DNA from: Fragum whitleyi
Taxonomy: Eukaryota > Mollusca > Bivalvia > Cardiida > Cardiidae
Length of the DNA stretch: 64,000 nt
Assembly (NCBI GenBank): GCA_948146395.1
Contig: OX411559.1
Location: 28,302,708-28,366,707 of the forward strand
Direction of reading: 5' to 3'
Shown here: positions 35,977 to 45,543 of the stretch, piece after piece
Numbering within the stretch: the stretch's first letter is position 1
Layout: every line of letters starts with the position of its first letter
Program-made: the position numbers and the translations under genes
Notes under the pieces: model-generated
Databases searched by the model: none
Told to the model about the DNA's origin: nothing
What the model saw: the letters and a program-made list of their open reading frames with translations, nothing else

Positions 35977-36179
35977 GTTATGCCCCCCTTTGAAGAAGAG
36001 GGGGTATATTGCTTTGCACATGTGGGTCTGTCCGTCTGTCTGTCTGATTGTAGACCGTTTTTTTGTCCAGAGCATAAAGTGTCAAAAAGTATGCAAGCTA
36101 GAATCATGAAACTTCACAGGTGGATAGATCTCATTGAGGAGAATGGGGGGCCTAAATGTTTTACAAACATCTCTTGTTC
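35977..36179 (+). mobile_element. Short element with CCCCCC / GGGGGG ends and a start hairpin
   Basis: It begins TATGCCCCCCTTTGAAGAAG, a hairpin closed by AGGGGGTAT. It has TCTGTCCGTCTGTCTGTCTG, one unit resembling the 156-bp family (ATCATGAAACTTCACAGGTG..ATAGATCTCA), and ends GGGGGGCCTAAATG...CATCTCTTGTT. It is the minimal version of the hairpin plus repeat plus complementary end architecture. Confidence 0.6.
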
Positions 36180-36776
36180 TTTACCTATTTCGACAGGATG
36201 TGTAGACAGAGATCAGGCTGCACATCAGTCTGGCCTTTGTCTTCATCACCTGGTTTTCCATTAGGTCAGAGTTTTATTTTGCTTTCATTTTAACTCCACT
36301 GGCTATTGTCATGGCGTCAGTAACACATGTATGGTGGCATGGAGGTGACATTCATAATTTTTATACAGGGCATGTAAATTGGTGTCATCTTCTCTGTCTA
36401 TCCGTTCATATGTCCATCAGTCTGTCTGTCCATCTGTCTATCAATTCATATTTATGATGTCAACTTTTCTTGTGAGCACAAATCCTCCTCAGTTACTGGT
36501 TTGACCTTTTTGAAACTTGGTCAATGTTATCACCTTAATTGGTAGATTTGCATGAAGTAAGGATTTTATGATTCTTTGATCTATGGCTCCATTATGCCCC
36601 CCCCCCTAAAACATGGTCTCTGGGGCTTATTGAAACTGCAGTCTTGTGAATAAGTTTTTGGCTGGATCTAAATGAAACTTGGTGGATGTTATAACCTAAA
36701 TTGGTAGATGTGCATGGATCAATGATTTTATGGTTCATCTAATTTCCCTGAATTATGCCCCCTTAAAACTTAGCAT

Positions 36777-37510
36777 CTTGGGCAGACAGCTTTCATATTT
36801 GGTATGTATATCATCTAGTTGACCTCTACCAAGTTTGTTCATATCAAGACTCTGGGGTCATATTTGGGCTCCACCCTGGGGCAACCCTTTTAACAAAAAA
36901 TAAAAGAGGAAAAAATCTTAGAAAATCTTTTTTTTCCGAAAGCAGAGGGCACACAGCTTTCATATTTGGTATGTAGCATCATCTAGTGGGAACCTACTAA
37001 GTTTAATCATATCAAGCAACAGACTGTCAATCTAGAGGTCCCGGGTTCGATCCCTGACGGTGGCACTCATTCTTCCCGACTATTTGTCTCTCACCAGTGG
37101 GTTAATAATGGTAGACCAATGTGAGATAGTAGCTTGAGGCTAGGAAAGGATGTGGTGGTTGTACTGGTGAGAGAAATACAAGAAACCATTGTTAGGTGCT
37201 CCAGCCGCCGCGATATAACTGAAAAAATGTTGAAAGCGGCGTAAAACTCCATTCAATCAATCAATCAATTGTTCATATCAAGACCCTGGGGCAATATTTA
37301 GGCTCCACCTGGGCGCATCCCTTTTAGCTCATCTGAGCACAATGGGTGAAAAAAGGAAAACCTTCAAAAATCTTCCTGTCTAAAACCAGAAGGCAGTAAG
37401 CTTTCATATTTGGTATGTAGCATCATCTAGTAGACCTCTACCAAGTTTGTTCATATCAAGACCCTTGGGTCATATTTGGGCTCCACCTGGATGCATCCCA
37501 TTTAACATAT
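36777..37510 (-). mobile_element. Tandem-repeat element (GGACCATGATGGTCC family), reverse orientation, split by a SINE
   Basis: Units marked by AGCATCATCTAGT recur near 36804, 36976 and 37426, with TTTGGGCTCCACC between them. It is the same family as 7450-8668 and 57782-59611. The termini are decayed. A different decayed element (TTTTAACTCCACTGGCTATT) precedes it at 36283-36776. Confidence 0.55.
37017..37272 (+). mobile_element. tRNA-derived SINE with target duplication TCATATCAAG
   Basis: It retains the B-box end (GGTCCCGGGTTCGATCCCTG) but lacks the A box. Body blocks TTTGTCTCTCACCAGTGGGT and GAGGCTAGGAAAGGATG follow, with tail CAATCAATCAATCAATT. TCATATCAAG flanks at 37007-37016 and 37273-37282. 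It interrupts the tandem-repeat element, so it is younger than its host. Confidence 0.82.
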
Positions 37511-37620
37511 TACATGACTTTAATGGCTGTGGCTAATTTCCAAATATGGTAAAAAGTGACTTTTCTCAGAAGAAAAAAAAAGTGAGATCTATTTTGATAA
37601 TTTTAGGAAAAATTCACATA

Positions 37621-38621
37621 CGAGGGTTGATCCAAAAGTTCGTAAAATGAGGTTATAAATCATCAGAAAAGTTGACTATCAATACACAAATCATACAGTC
37701 TTTTAGTGCATCATCTGTGTAATAAGCGTGGAAATTTTCAAATGTTTACATTCAATAGCGGCTGAAAAAAGCACGAAACAAGACATAGACCCCCTACTAA
37801 GGCGGGGGAGTAAGGACGTCGAATGCGACGTCAATAATAACTCTTTTCTACATAGTCTACGCTAACTCTCATGCCTTTCTGTACCGGATACGACCACTTA
37901 CAGAAATAATCCACATCCCATTTGGAATCAAATTTGTTTAAAATTTCTATATGCATGGTATTTTTAGTAAAGTGGAAAGCCAAATGCCGGATATTTATTT
38001 TTAGAAAATATTGAGAATAAATTGGAATGTGTTAGTTCGTTGAAACTCCATTATATCATTCTAAATGCTCCTTTAAAGCCTGTCCTTTTTCGAATATCTG
38101 GAATAGCTTTAACAAAAGTTCTCTTCTGCACACTGTTATCATTTTCTAAATTATCCGAAATGTTTAACTTGACAAATGGCTTAGATCTCATGTCAAAATT
38201 CGAAATAAAACGGCATTCATATTTTGGTGTTGACATCGTGTCATTTTTTCCCTCGTTCATTCAAAATTATGAAATATATTCTGTGTCCGTTAAAAGTGTC
38301 ACAATAGCTTTAAAAAATAACAAATTAATTCTCTTTGCTTCCTTTTTAATTTAGCCAAGGAATCCCAACCAAAGTTTAAGAAAACCTACCGAAAACTTGA
38401 TTTATTTAACATATTTTCAGTATTTTTTCACGCTCCCCCGCCTTAGCATACATATGTTCCTATGGTTACGTATTCTAAGACCGCTAAATATAATTCTGCA
38501 AAAATAACAACATTAATGTGCTCCGTAGTTACTAAAATGAAAATTGACCAAAATATATACTGAACAAGCTAGAAATGCGAAAGCTATTAGCCGATTCTCC
38601 GAACTTCTGGATCATCCCTCG
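37621..38621. mobile_element. Mariner-like non-autonomous element with TA flanks and a second inner inverted repeat
   Basis: The ends are TA|CGAGGGTTGATCCAAAAGTT and its inverse AACTTCTGGATCATCCCTCG|TA, about 20 of 24 positions matching. An inner pair, CTAAGGCGGGGGAG (near 37796) and CTCCCCCGCCTTAG (near 38440), marks either a nested element or sub-terminal repeats. Minus-strand bases near 37840-37930 can be read as a short tail ending in a D-Y-V-E-K-like string, reminiscent of mariner transposase C-termini. That is a weak resemblance, and no intact transposase exists. The 110- and 69-residue frames inside are unrecognised. Confidence 0.6.
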
Positions 38622-38639
38622 TATTTCATACGATTCAAT

Positions 38640-39245
38640 AACAAGTATTTACTGTAGTTCTAATTTACATATTTCACATGACTCATTATTGAGACTGTGG
38701 TGGTGATAAACATATTTCACATGATTCATTATTGAGACTGTAGTGATAGTTTACATATTTCATATGACTAATTATTGGGACTGTAGTGATAATTTTCATA
38801 TTTCATATGACTCATTTTTGAAACTGTAGTGATAATTTACATATATTACATTACTCATTATTTAGACTGTAGTGATGTCTCTCACCAATGGATTGATAAT
38901 TGTATACCTATGTGAGATAGCGGCTGGAGGCTAGGAAAGAATGTGGTGGTTGTACTGGTGATAGATATACCAGGAATCCATTGTTAGGTGCTCCAGCCGC
39001 TGCGAGTTAACTGAAATAATGTTGAAAGCGGCGTTAAACTCCATTCAATCAATCAATCAAAAAGACTATAGTGATAATTTACATATTTCATATGACGCAT
39101 TATTTAGACGAGTGATAATTTACATATTTCATATGACTCATTTTTGAGACTGTAGTGATAATTTACATATTTCATATGACTCATTATTGAGACTGTAGTG
39201 ATAATTTACATATTTCATCTGACTAATTATTGAGAATGTAGTGAA
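38640..39245 (+). repeat. ~43-bp tandem array interrupted by a SINE
   Basis: The unit GTAGTGATAATTTACATATT + TCATATGACTCATTATTGAGACT is repeated about ten times with mutations. The array is split by a SINE at 38877-39062 whose target duplication is a piece of the repeat unit. Confidence 0.8.
38877..39062 (+). mobile_element. 5'-truncated SINE inside the 43-bp array
   Basis: It begins GTCTCTCACCAATGGATTGA, contains GGAGGCTAGGAAAGAATGTG, and ends CAATCAATCAATCAAAA. The duplication AGACTGTAGTGAT / AGACTATAGTGAT flanks at 38864-38876 and 39063-39075. One mismatch between the copies suggests some age. Confidence 0.85.
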
Positions 39246-40459
39246 AAACAAATACACTAGTGTGCCTGTATGTTTATTTGAGTCCAACAGTCTGTCAAAT
39301 ATTGTGTAGGCGATAACTTCTACATCAATGGATGGATTTCAGAATAACTTTGCACAATTGTTCTCCCTATTAAGCAGATATACTGTTTGAAACAGGTTTT
39401 CATACAGATTCAAGGTCACATGTAAAGGTTCACCCAGTTCATCCAGCTCATCCAGCTGTAAAAATGGGTAGCAGGGGGTTTAAACCACTGCCTCTCTATC
39501 AAAACGTGAAAACATCAGCATTCAGTGTTTAAGAGCGATTCTATAAGCTTAAGCTTTCGGCGCAGTTGAACTAAACTAAATTAGTATAAACTACACATGT
39601 CAAGGGTGAAATGTTATATGGGCAATATTATGGGTGAATTCTAAAATTATTTGGCGTAATCATTTACCAATTTGACTAGATGTGCTATAAAGGCCTTTTA
39701 GTCAAGGTTACATGTCAAAATTTAGCTTTTCTTCACTAAACTCTTATATTTCTGGGTGGAAAATAATTTGGTCAAACATCAGGAATCAAAGTATTGTTTT
39801 GGCTCAATCTTCTTGGAACTAGGTCAGAATGATTGTCAGGTCACAATGAAACCTATTTATAATGGGAACATTCAATCGGAATACACAGGAAAAGGGGCTT
39901 AATGACAATTTTGTTGTTTACAGTGTAGAGACCACATTTTGCAACTTAGTGAGAATTTTTTGTTGTAATTTCCCAATATGAATTAACCCTTTCTAAAATG
40001 AGAATATTAAAAGACAGAAAAAGGTGACTATTATAATGACTTTGTTTACTCTAAAGGGCAAGAATTCTGGTCAAAATTTCATGAAGTATGCTCAGAATGT
40101 TAGATTACAATGATGATTGAACCCTATGAAAATGGTGAGGTTAAGTCTGAGAACACAAAAAGGGGGCTTTCATGACAAATTTTTGTTTGCATCAAAGGAG
40201 CAAAGCTTCATGCAACTTGGTCAGAATCTTTTAAATATATGGGAAATGGGGTCTAAATGATAATTTTGTTATTTCAAAACTCTTTAGTCGTTTCAATTTT
40301 GCCATATTTTCATGAAAACTTTGCCAGATTGTTTGTAAGGAAAGCAATCTTAACAAAATTTCATTCTGATTTGTAACTGTCCTATCCTATGTCTGTTTCT
40401 GTCATTGAAAAGATATTTATGTATCATATTCTACTGTGCTTGGCTTCATCAAATTACAG

Positions 40460-40626
40460 AAAATAAATATGAAGATGACTTTGAGGCTGACTCTAATGAA
40501 GACAGGCGTCAAATTATTGGTCTACAAGTGGATGAAGTTAGAGAGAACGGACAAACAGTCAAGGTTGACGTAAAAGAGAAAGAGGATGAGGAAGCTAAAG
40601 AAGGGACATTACCAGAACATAGGAGG
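40460..40626 (+). CDS. Acidic exon with KYEDDFEAD motif; its end seeds a tandem array
   Basis: The exon follows the acceptor CATCAAATTACAG and ends at GTATGT, phase 1 in and phase 0 out. It encodes E-N-K-Y-E-D-D-F-E-A-D, a charged stretch rich in Asp, Glu and Lys, then T-L-P-E-H-R-R. The motif repeats that of the 30-nt microexon at 14117, suggesting ancient exon duplication. Phase 1 entry fits joining to 31110 or to a donor at 31975. The last ~20 nt and the donor are the first unit of the 57-bp tandem array that fills the start of the next intron. Confidence 0.75.
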
Positions 40627-41430
40627 GTATGTAATCTTGTGATTGGTTATGCTTAATTGGAAACATTACCAGAACATAGGAGGGTATGTAATCTTGTGAT
40701 TGGTCATGCTTAATTGGAAACATTACCAGAATATAGGAGGGTATGTAATCTTGTCATTGGTCATGCTTAATTGGAAACATTACCAGAACATAGAAGGGTA
40801 TGTAATCTTGTCATTGGTCATGCTTAATTGGAATCATTACCAGAACATAGAAGGGTATGTAATCTTGTCATTGGTCATGCTCAATTGGAAACATTACCAG
40901 AACATAGGAGGGTATGTAATCTTGTGATTGGTTATGCTCTATTAGAAACATTACCAGAACATAGGAGGGTATGTAATCTTGTGATTGGTTATGCTCTATT
41001 AGAAACATTACCAGAACATAGGAGGGTATGTAATCTTGTGATTGGTTATGCTCTATTAGAAACATTACCAGAATATAGGAGGGTTTGTAATCTTGTGATT
41101 TGTTATGCTCTATTAGAAACATTACCAGAATATAGCAGGATATGTAATCATGTGATTTGTTATGCTCTATTAGAAACATTACCAGAATATAGCAGGATAT
41201 GTAATCTTGTGATTGGTTATGCTCTATTAGAAACATTACCAGAATATAGCAGGATATGTAATCATGTGAATGGTTGTGCTCTATTAGAAACATTACCAGG
41301 ATATAGGAGGGTTTTTAATCATGTGAATGGTTGTGCTTTATTGGAAACATTACCAGAACATAGGAGGGTTTGTAATCATGTGAATGGTCATGCTTTATTG
41401 GAAACATTACTAAACATAGAAGGGTATATA
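40600..41430 (+). repeat. 57-bp tandem array (~15 copies) duplicating an exon end with its splice donor
   Basis: The landmark ACCAGAACAT or close variants occurs every 57 bp from 40611 to 41352 (40611, 40668, 40725, 40782, 40839 ... 41352), with a decayed copy near 41409. Each unit contains the exon end (CAGAACATAGGAGG) and donor GTATGT. The donor is kept in copies 1-8, weakened to GTTTGT in 9 and 14, and lost in 10-13 and 15. As 57 is divisible by 3, the exon frame is open in copies 5-14 but has an in-frame TAA in copies 1-4. The 203-residue frame and the 141-residue antisense frame are consequences of the repeat. Confidence 0.92.
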
Positions 41431-41789
41431 ATATTGTAATATTGTCCTATATACATTTTAAATTCTTAAACAAAAAATTATTTGGCAAAAATATTTATGA
41501 TTAATTTCCAAATCCATTCTGAAATTTGAATGTGACTATTTCTAAGCCCTTATTACAAAGTTTGGAGCATTTTATTTGACTTTTGTCTATTAGTGTTTTT
41601 CTATCTGAAAAATGTAACCAAATCAAATTAACAATAATTCAATATCTTCTATACTATCAGAAGTACAAAATTCATTATCTAGTCTATGGAAATAGGTTGG
41701 TATCTACTCATGATATGGTCATACAGCGAGTTTAGTTATATAATGCTGCTGATCACTGAGATTTAACTGTTTCTTGATATTGTTTTCAG

Positions 41790-41880
41790 ATTGAAGGTTA
41801 TTCATCTGAAGATGAAGACATACAGGGAGGAAAAGAACCATTTAAAGTTAGTGCTGATGTGCACCAAACTAAACAGAGAG
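41790..41880 (+). CDS. Acidic linker exon (GYSSEDEDIQGG)
   Basis: The exon lies between the acceptor GATATTGTTTTCAG and the donor GTCAGT, phase 0 in and phase 1 out. It encodes I-E-G-Y-S-S-E-D-E-D-I-Q-G-G-K-E-P-F-K-V and on to HQTKQR. The Ser followed by acidic residues is typical of casein-kinase-2 sites, which is inference. It was found by splice sites and phase, being too short for an open-frame search. Confidence 0.7.
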
Positions 41881-42040
41881 GTCAGTTATATACCTAACAA
41901 AATTAAGCTTATTATGTATTAGTCTCAGGAAATTGTATCAAGTTTGAAAATTAATTAATTAATTTAGGATGGAGAAACTAACCAGTTTGAAAAAAAAAAA
42001 TGATGCAACTAATAAAAAATTACAAATAAAAAATGTCTCC

Positions 42041-42445
42041 TTTTTTAGCTCCACTGGCCAAAAGGCGGGGTGTCCGTCATCCCTGCGACCGTCCGTCCGT
42101 CCGACAAACAATTTTGTGAAGCAACATCTTTGCAGTAGTGTTTAATGAAAATATAGGAAAGATCTACAATCATAATTTTGCAGACAAAGTACATTGTATA
42201 ATGTGCAGTAACATTCTGTTAGTATTGAAATTTTCATTTTGGATGGAATGATCCTTAGGTGACCCATTATCAGACTGCACAAAATTATTGTGATTGGATG
42301 AAGAATATGCATTTAACAGGCAGAGGTCAATTTTCAATATTATTCATTGATTGTGATTTTCTCAAACAGCCTTATCACCCTCTAATAATCATTATCTGGG
42401 TATTCCGGCCTGTGGAGCGAATCAGGCACTCAAGAGCCTCTAGTT
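42041..42445 (+). mobile_element. AGCTCCACTGGCC element with matching GGCC.GTGGAGC end
   Basis: The left end TTTTTTAGCTCCACTGGCCA is followed by CGTCCGTCCGTCC. The right end is GGCCTGTGGAGCGAATCAGG then CTCTAGTT. The terminal inverted repeat is AGCTCCAC(T/A)GGCC. The core has little tandem structure, making this a short form of the family seen at 56612-57668. Non-coding; in the intron after the exon at 41790. Confidence 0.65.
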
Positions 42446-42893
42446 AAAGATTTAAATATAAAATGTCAAATTTACAAATAGAGGGGCAGTTTTCAAATAA
42501 ATTCTATTTCATAACCAAACTACCAGATAGCTTACTTTGATATTTTCCAATGAAAACTGTCAAATTGGTGAATTAATTTCTGATATTCTCAAAACAAGAT
42601 AAATTGGTTAATCAATATATGTCAAATTGTAACTCAAAAAAGTCAAATTGCTGGATAGAGCAATTTAGAATTATTGCTGATTTATACTTAACTAGAAGGG
42701 GGAAGTTAAATATTGCTATTATATTTCTATGTTAACTTTCAAGCTTTCTACTTAAGTATTTTAGGAAAACTTAAGTCAGACTGGTTGAAATGTTAAAATT
42801 TAAAATCAGCAAGGCAAAGCTAATACCAATCTAAGTAAAATTGTAAACTGACAAGTTATAAATATGTACAATCCAAGGTTCTACCTATACTTT

Positions 42894-43333
42894 GAGCCTG
42901 TGCGTGAGATTTCCAACAATTTCAAATGTGCACCAAGCAAAGCACAGTCTGTCCAGAGTCTTCACTTTGCGCTTTGTAGATAGATTTGGTATTAAAGTAT
43001 ATTTAAACAGACATACAATCTTGTACCGACGGCGGCACTCATTCTTTCCGACTATTTGTCTCTCACCAATGGGTTGATAATCGTAGACCTATGTGAGATA
43101 GCGGCTGGAGGCTAGGAAAGAATGTGGTGGTTATACTGGTGATAGAAATACCAGGAACCCATTGTTAGGTGCTCCAGCCGCCGCAATATAACTGAAATAA
43201 TGTTGAAAGCGGCGTTAAACTCCATTCAACTAATTCAACAACAATCTTGTAATTTCAATATATAGCTGTCTAAGCTGCTAAATGTCTGCATCTCACGCAC
43301 ATGTCAAATTGTTGGAAATGTCACGCACAAGTT
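42894..43333. mobile_element. GAGCCTGTG MITE split by a SINE, abutting an exon acceptor
   Basis: The left end GAGCCTGTGCGTGAGATTTC and the right end GAAATGTCACGCACAAG are the terminal inverted repeats of the MITE at 12796. Its centre is filled by the SINE at 43026-43240. The right end lies about 15 nt upstream of the splice acceptor of the exon at 43348, so the branch-point region of that intron is probably provided by transposon sequence. Confidence 0.7.
43026..43240 (+). mobile_element. SINE inserted in a MITE, target duplication ACAATCTTGTA
   Basis: It begins CCGACGGCGGCACTCATTCT (end of the tRNA-like head), contains TTTGTCTCTCACCAATGGGT and GGAGGCTAGGAAAGAATGTG, and ends CATTCAACTAATTCAACA. 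ACAATCTTGTA is present at 43015-43025 and 43241-43251. Confidence 0.85.
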
Positions 43334-43347
43334 TTCTATATTTACAG

Positions 43348-43433
43348 AGAGACGATCCTCCTCCTCCTCTTTGTCGGGGTCCTCTAGGTCATCAACACCC
43401 GTACAGAAAGTTATACAACCCACTACTAACATT
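43348..43433 (+). CDS. Ser-rich linker exon (RRSSSSSLSGSSRSS)
   Basis: The exon follows the acceptor TCTATATTTACAG and ends at GTAAGT, phase 1 in and phase 0 out. It encodes E-R-R-S-S-S-S-S-L-S-G-S-S-R-S-S-T-P, then VQKVIQPTTNI. It is disordered and probably phosphorylated. It has no recognised domain. The acceptor could shift by two nt, but only this choice keeps the frame. Confidence 0.68.
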
Positions 43434-43650
43434 GTAAGTTCTCATAGACGGTTTGACTTCAATTACATAAAAATGTGTTTGTACAAATGTTTTGTATTTA
43501 GTAATATCTTAATTTTAGCCCAAAACAGTTCAAAAAAAATATTTTTAGAGAATAAATTAATTTCAAAATAACGAATTTGTCCACTGGTTAATGTGAAAAG
43601 TTTCACATTTTCCACTCTTAAACACAAGGGGTTGTGAAGGCTATTTAGTA

Positions 43651-44793
43651 CAGAGTCAGAAGAAAAGTTGCTTTTTAGTGGATGTTTCTATTATCCGAAA
43701 ATCGCGTTTCTGTCAGTATCCCAATCTCAGAAGTGCACAAGTACATAGTCAGCATTGGAATCAAGGCATACATGTATAAATATATCAGTACATTTGGCAA
43801 GTTCCAATCAATTGCCCCCTTTTCGTTGTATAAAAAATTGAAAAATGTAGTTTTGAAATTTATTTTTTTCTTTATAATTCCGAGAACCAACAGCTTTCAA
43901 ATTCAAAGGTCCCTGATTGGTACGAATTAAAAGTTGCGAAGTGAATTTGGTTAGCGAAAACATTAAATACGTTTTACCAAGAAGGCCAGCTATATAATAT
44001 ATATATATTCTACTTTTTGCTGATTACACACGAGAGAAAAGTGTGTCGTTGTGAAAACATAGATGCTCATGACAAGGCCAGATGTTTGGCAGCGGGTTTG
44101 AAGTAGGGTCATTCCCTAATTCATAGAATTACGTCATATTGAAAATGGATTTGTGAAGAAAACTAATGATTTTCTCACGTCTTTATCACATGGATATTTT
44201 GATTAGGATTGTAATTTCAAATTCGAAGTAAGTAGTTTTCCCAATGAAATAACTTCTCGATTATTCTTTCTAACCGCGGCAAGCAATATTTCTTTTTTTC
44301 CAAAAAGAAAGAAAAATGTAAAAAGAAGACAGGCGCGATGAAATTGATCATCTGAATAACTGTCGGCAACTTTCGAAAAATTAAAGAAAATGCAAAGCAG
44401 AGCAGAAGTTCAAACACTTAATCAACACCAGCAAATAACAATTACGAATCAGGTATAAAGGTGCGATCAACAATTTTACATGTTGACGTGTCTATGTGTA
44501 CTTTCGAAATTTAGTCAACACCGGAAAATTAAGGGAAATTAAAGTCAAACTCGTTAATTTGTATTTTAATTATCTTTTGTCACAATGTAGCCTCCCTATA
44601 ATTTCTTATATCCGATAAAATAGTGTCCTGATGCAAAACAATTGTATCTATTATCCGGGCGTTTCTATTATCCGAGTTTCGATTATCCAGCAAATTTTAC
44701 TTAGGCTAAAGAACCAATGGTTTTGTGCTGGAGGAAAGTTGCTAATGACTGAATGTCCCTATTATCCGTGTTGCTAATAAAGGGATTCTACTG
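43651..44793. mobile_element. Probable pogo/Tigger-like non-autonomous element in intron
   Basis: The right end CTAATAAAGGGATTCTACTG|TA and the repeated phrase CTATTATCCG (near 43691, 44650, 44667 and 44762) resemble pogo-type termini, where CAGTAGAA...ATTATCCG is typical. The left end TA|CAGAGTCAGAAGAAAAG is a poorer match. No transposase frame was recognised. The boundaries are approximate. Confidence 0.4.
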
Positions 44794-45543
44794 TAGTAAG
44801 AAAGTGTAATCAAATATAAATAGTAAAAACACTGATTCAGACTAAACATTTGACAGAAGAAATGTCTATTTTTCCTTATAAGGACATGCTCATTAGCATA
44901 TCCATGGGCATCTAACTTTAAATATCAAATAATTTGTACCGTAATAACTTGCCAGTTTACAGGGATTTCCTTGTGAAAATCACAACAATTTTGTTTAATA
45001 ATCTATTTTGATTGGTCTGAATAAGGCAATCTGAGTGTTCATCTCAGAAAAGATAAAAATCATTATCAATTTCTGCCAAATTTGTTTATTGTAAAAAGAC
45101 AGAGTACCTTTAGTTTTTATATTCTTGACAAGCAGAAAATACACAGTTTTGTACAAATATGGCATTATTCTTGTTCCAAAGCTCCACGAAGAACAAAAAT
45201 AAAATTTAAAATTATCAAGATCACATTTTACCATGATTGACAATTTCTTTGATTACCCTTGTCAAGACAAATAAATTTTGTTCACTCAGTAATGATTTAC
45301 TTTTGTCTTGAGCCAAAATTAAAATTGATCAAAGCTTATGGTTTCCAATCTAATTTTGTTCAACATACTTAATTGGAAATTAGTTACACTATTTATTTCT
45401 GTCACACTCATTTTTACTTCGAAAATAAGTGTTTCAGAAATACTGTTGTTTTGTGTCAGGATATTACTTGAAATCTCTAAATTTTTAAATGTTAAATAAT
45501 CTTTTACCAACACATCCATTTTGTTTGCTACTATTCCTTACAG

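Larger units (their letters stand above)
31981..40459. other. 8.5-kb intron / possible 3' UTR of the short form, rich in mobile elements
   Basis: It holds the inverted element at 32250-32510, tandem-unit fragments (32960-33080, 34700-35040, 39300-39480), a GGGGCATTA-family copy (34123-34386), a second SINE type (34488-34703), a type A hairpin (35353-35421), a CCCCCC-ended element (35977-36179), reversed tandem-repeat elements (36283-37510) with a SINE, a mariner-like element (37621-38621) and a 43-bp tandem array (38640-39245). The stretch 39480-40459 has only degraded 'GGTCAGAATG' type repeats. No exon or start for a separate gene was found. Confidence 0.6.

Noticed and set aside
38022..38354. 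110-residue + frame inside the mariner-like element
   Set aside because: No recognisable domain and no splice or promoter context. It lies in a non-autonomous element between inner inverted repeats.
40600..41430. CRISPR-like array
   Set aside because: Regular repeats, but spacers are not unique: the whole 57-bp unit is repeated, and the context is a eukaryotic intron.
40828..41439. 203-residue + frame and 141-residue - frame of 19-residue repeats
   Set aside because: Products of the 57-bp array in an intron. The + frame is separated from the exon by in-frame stops in copies 1-4. Kept as an array finding, not as a gene.
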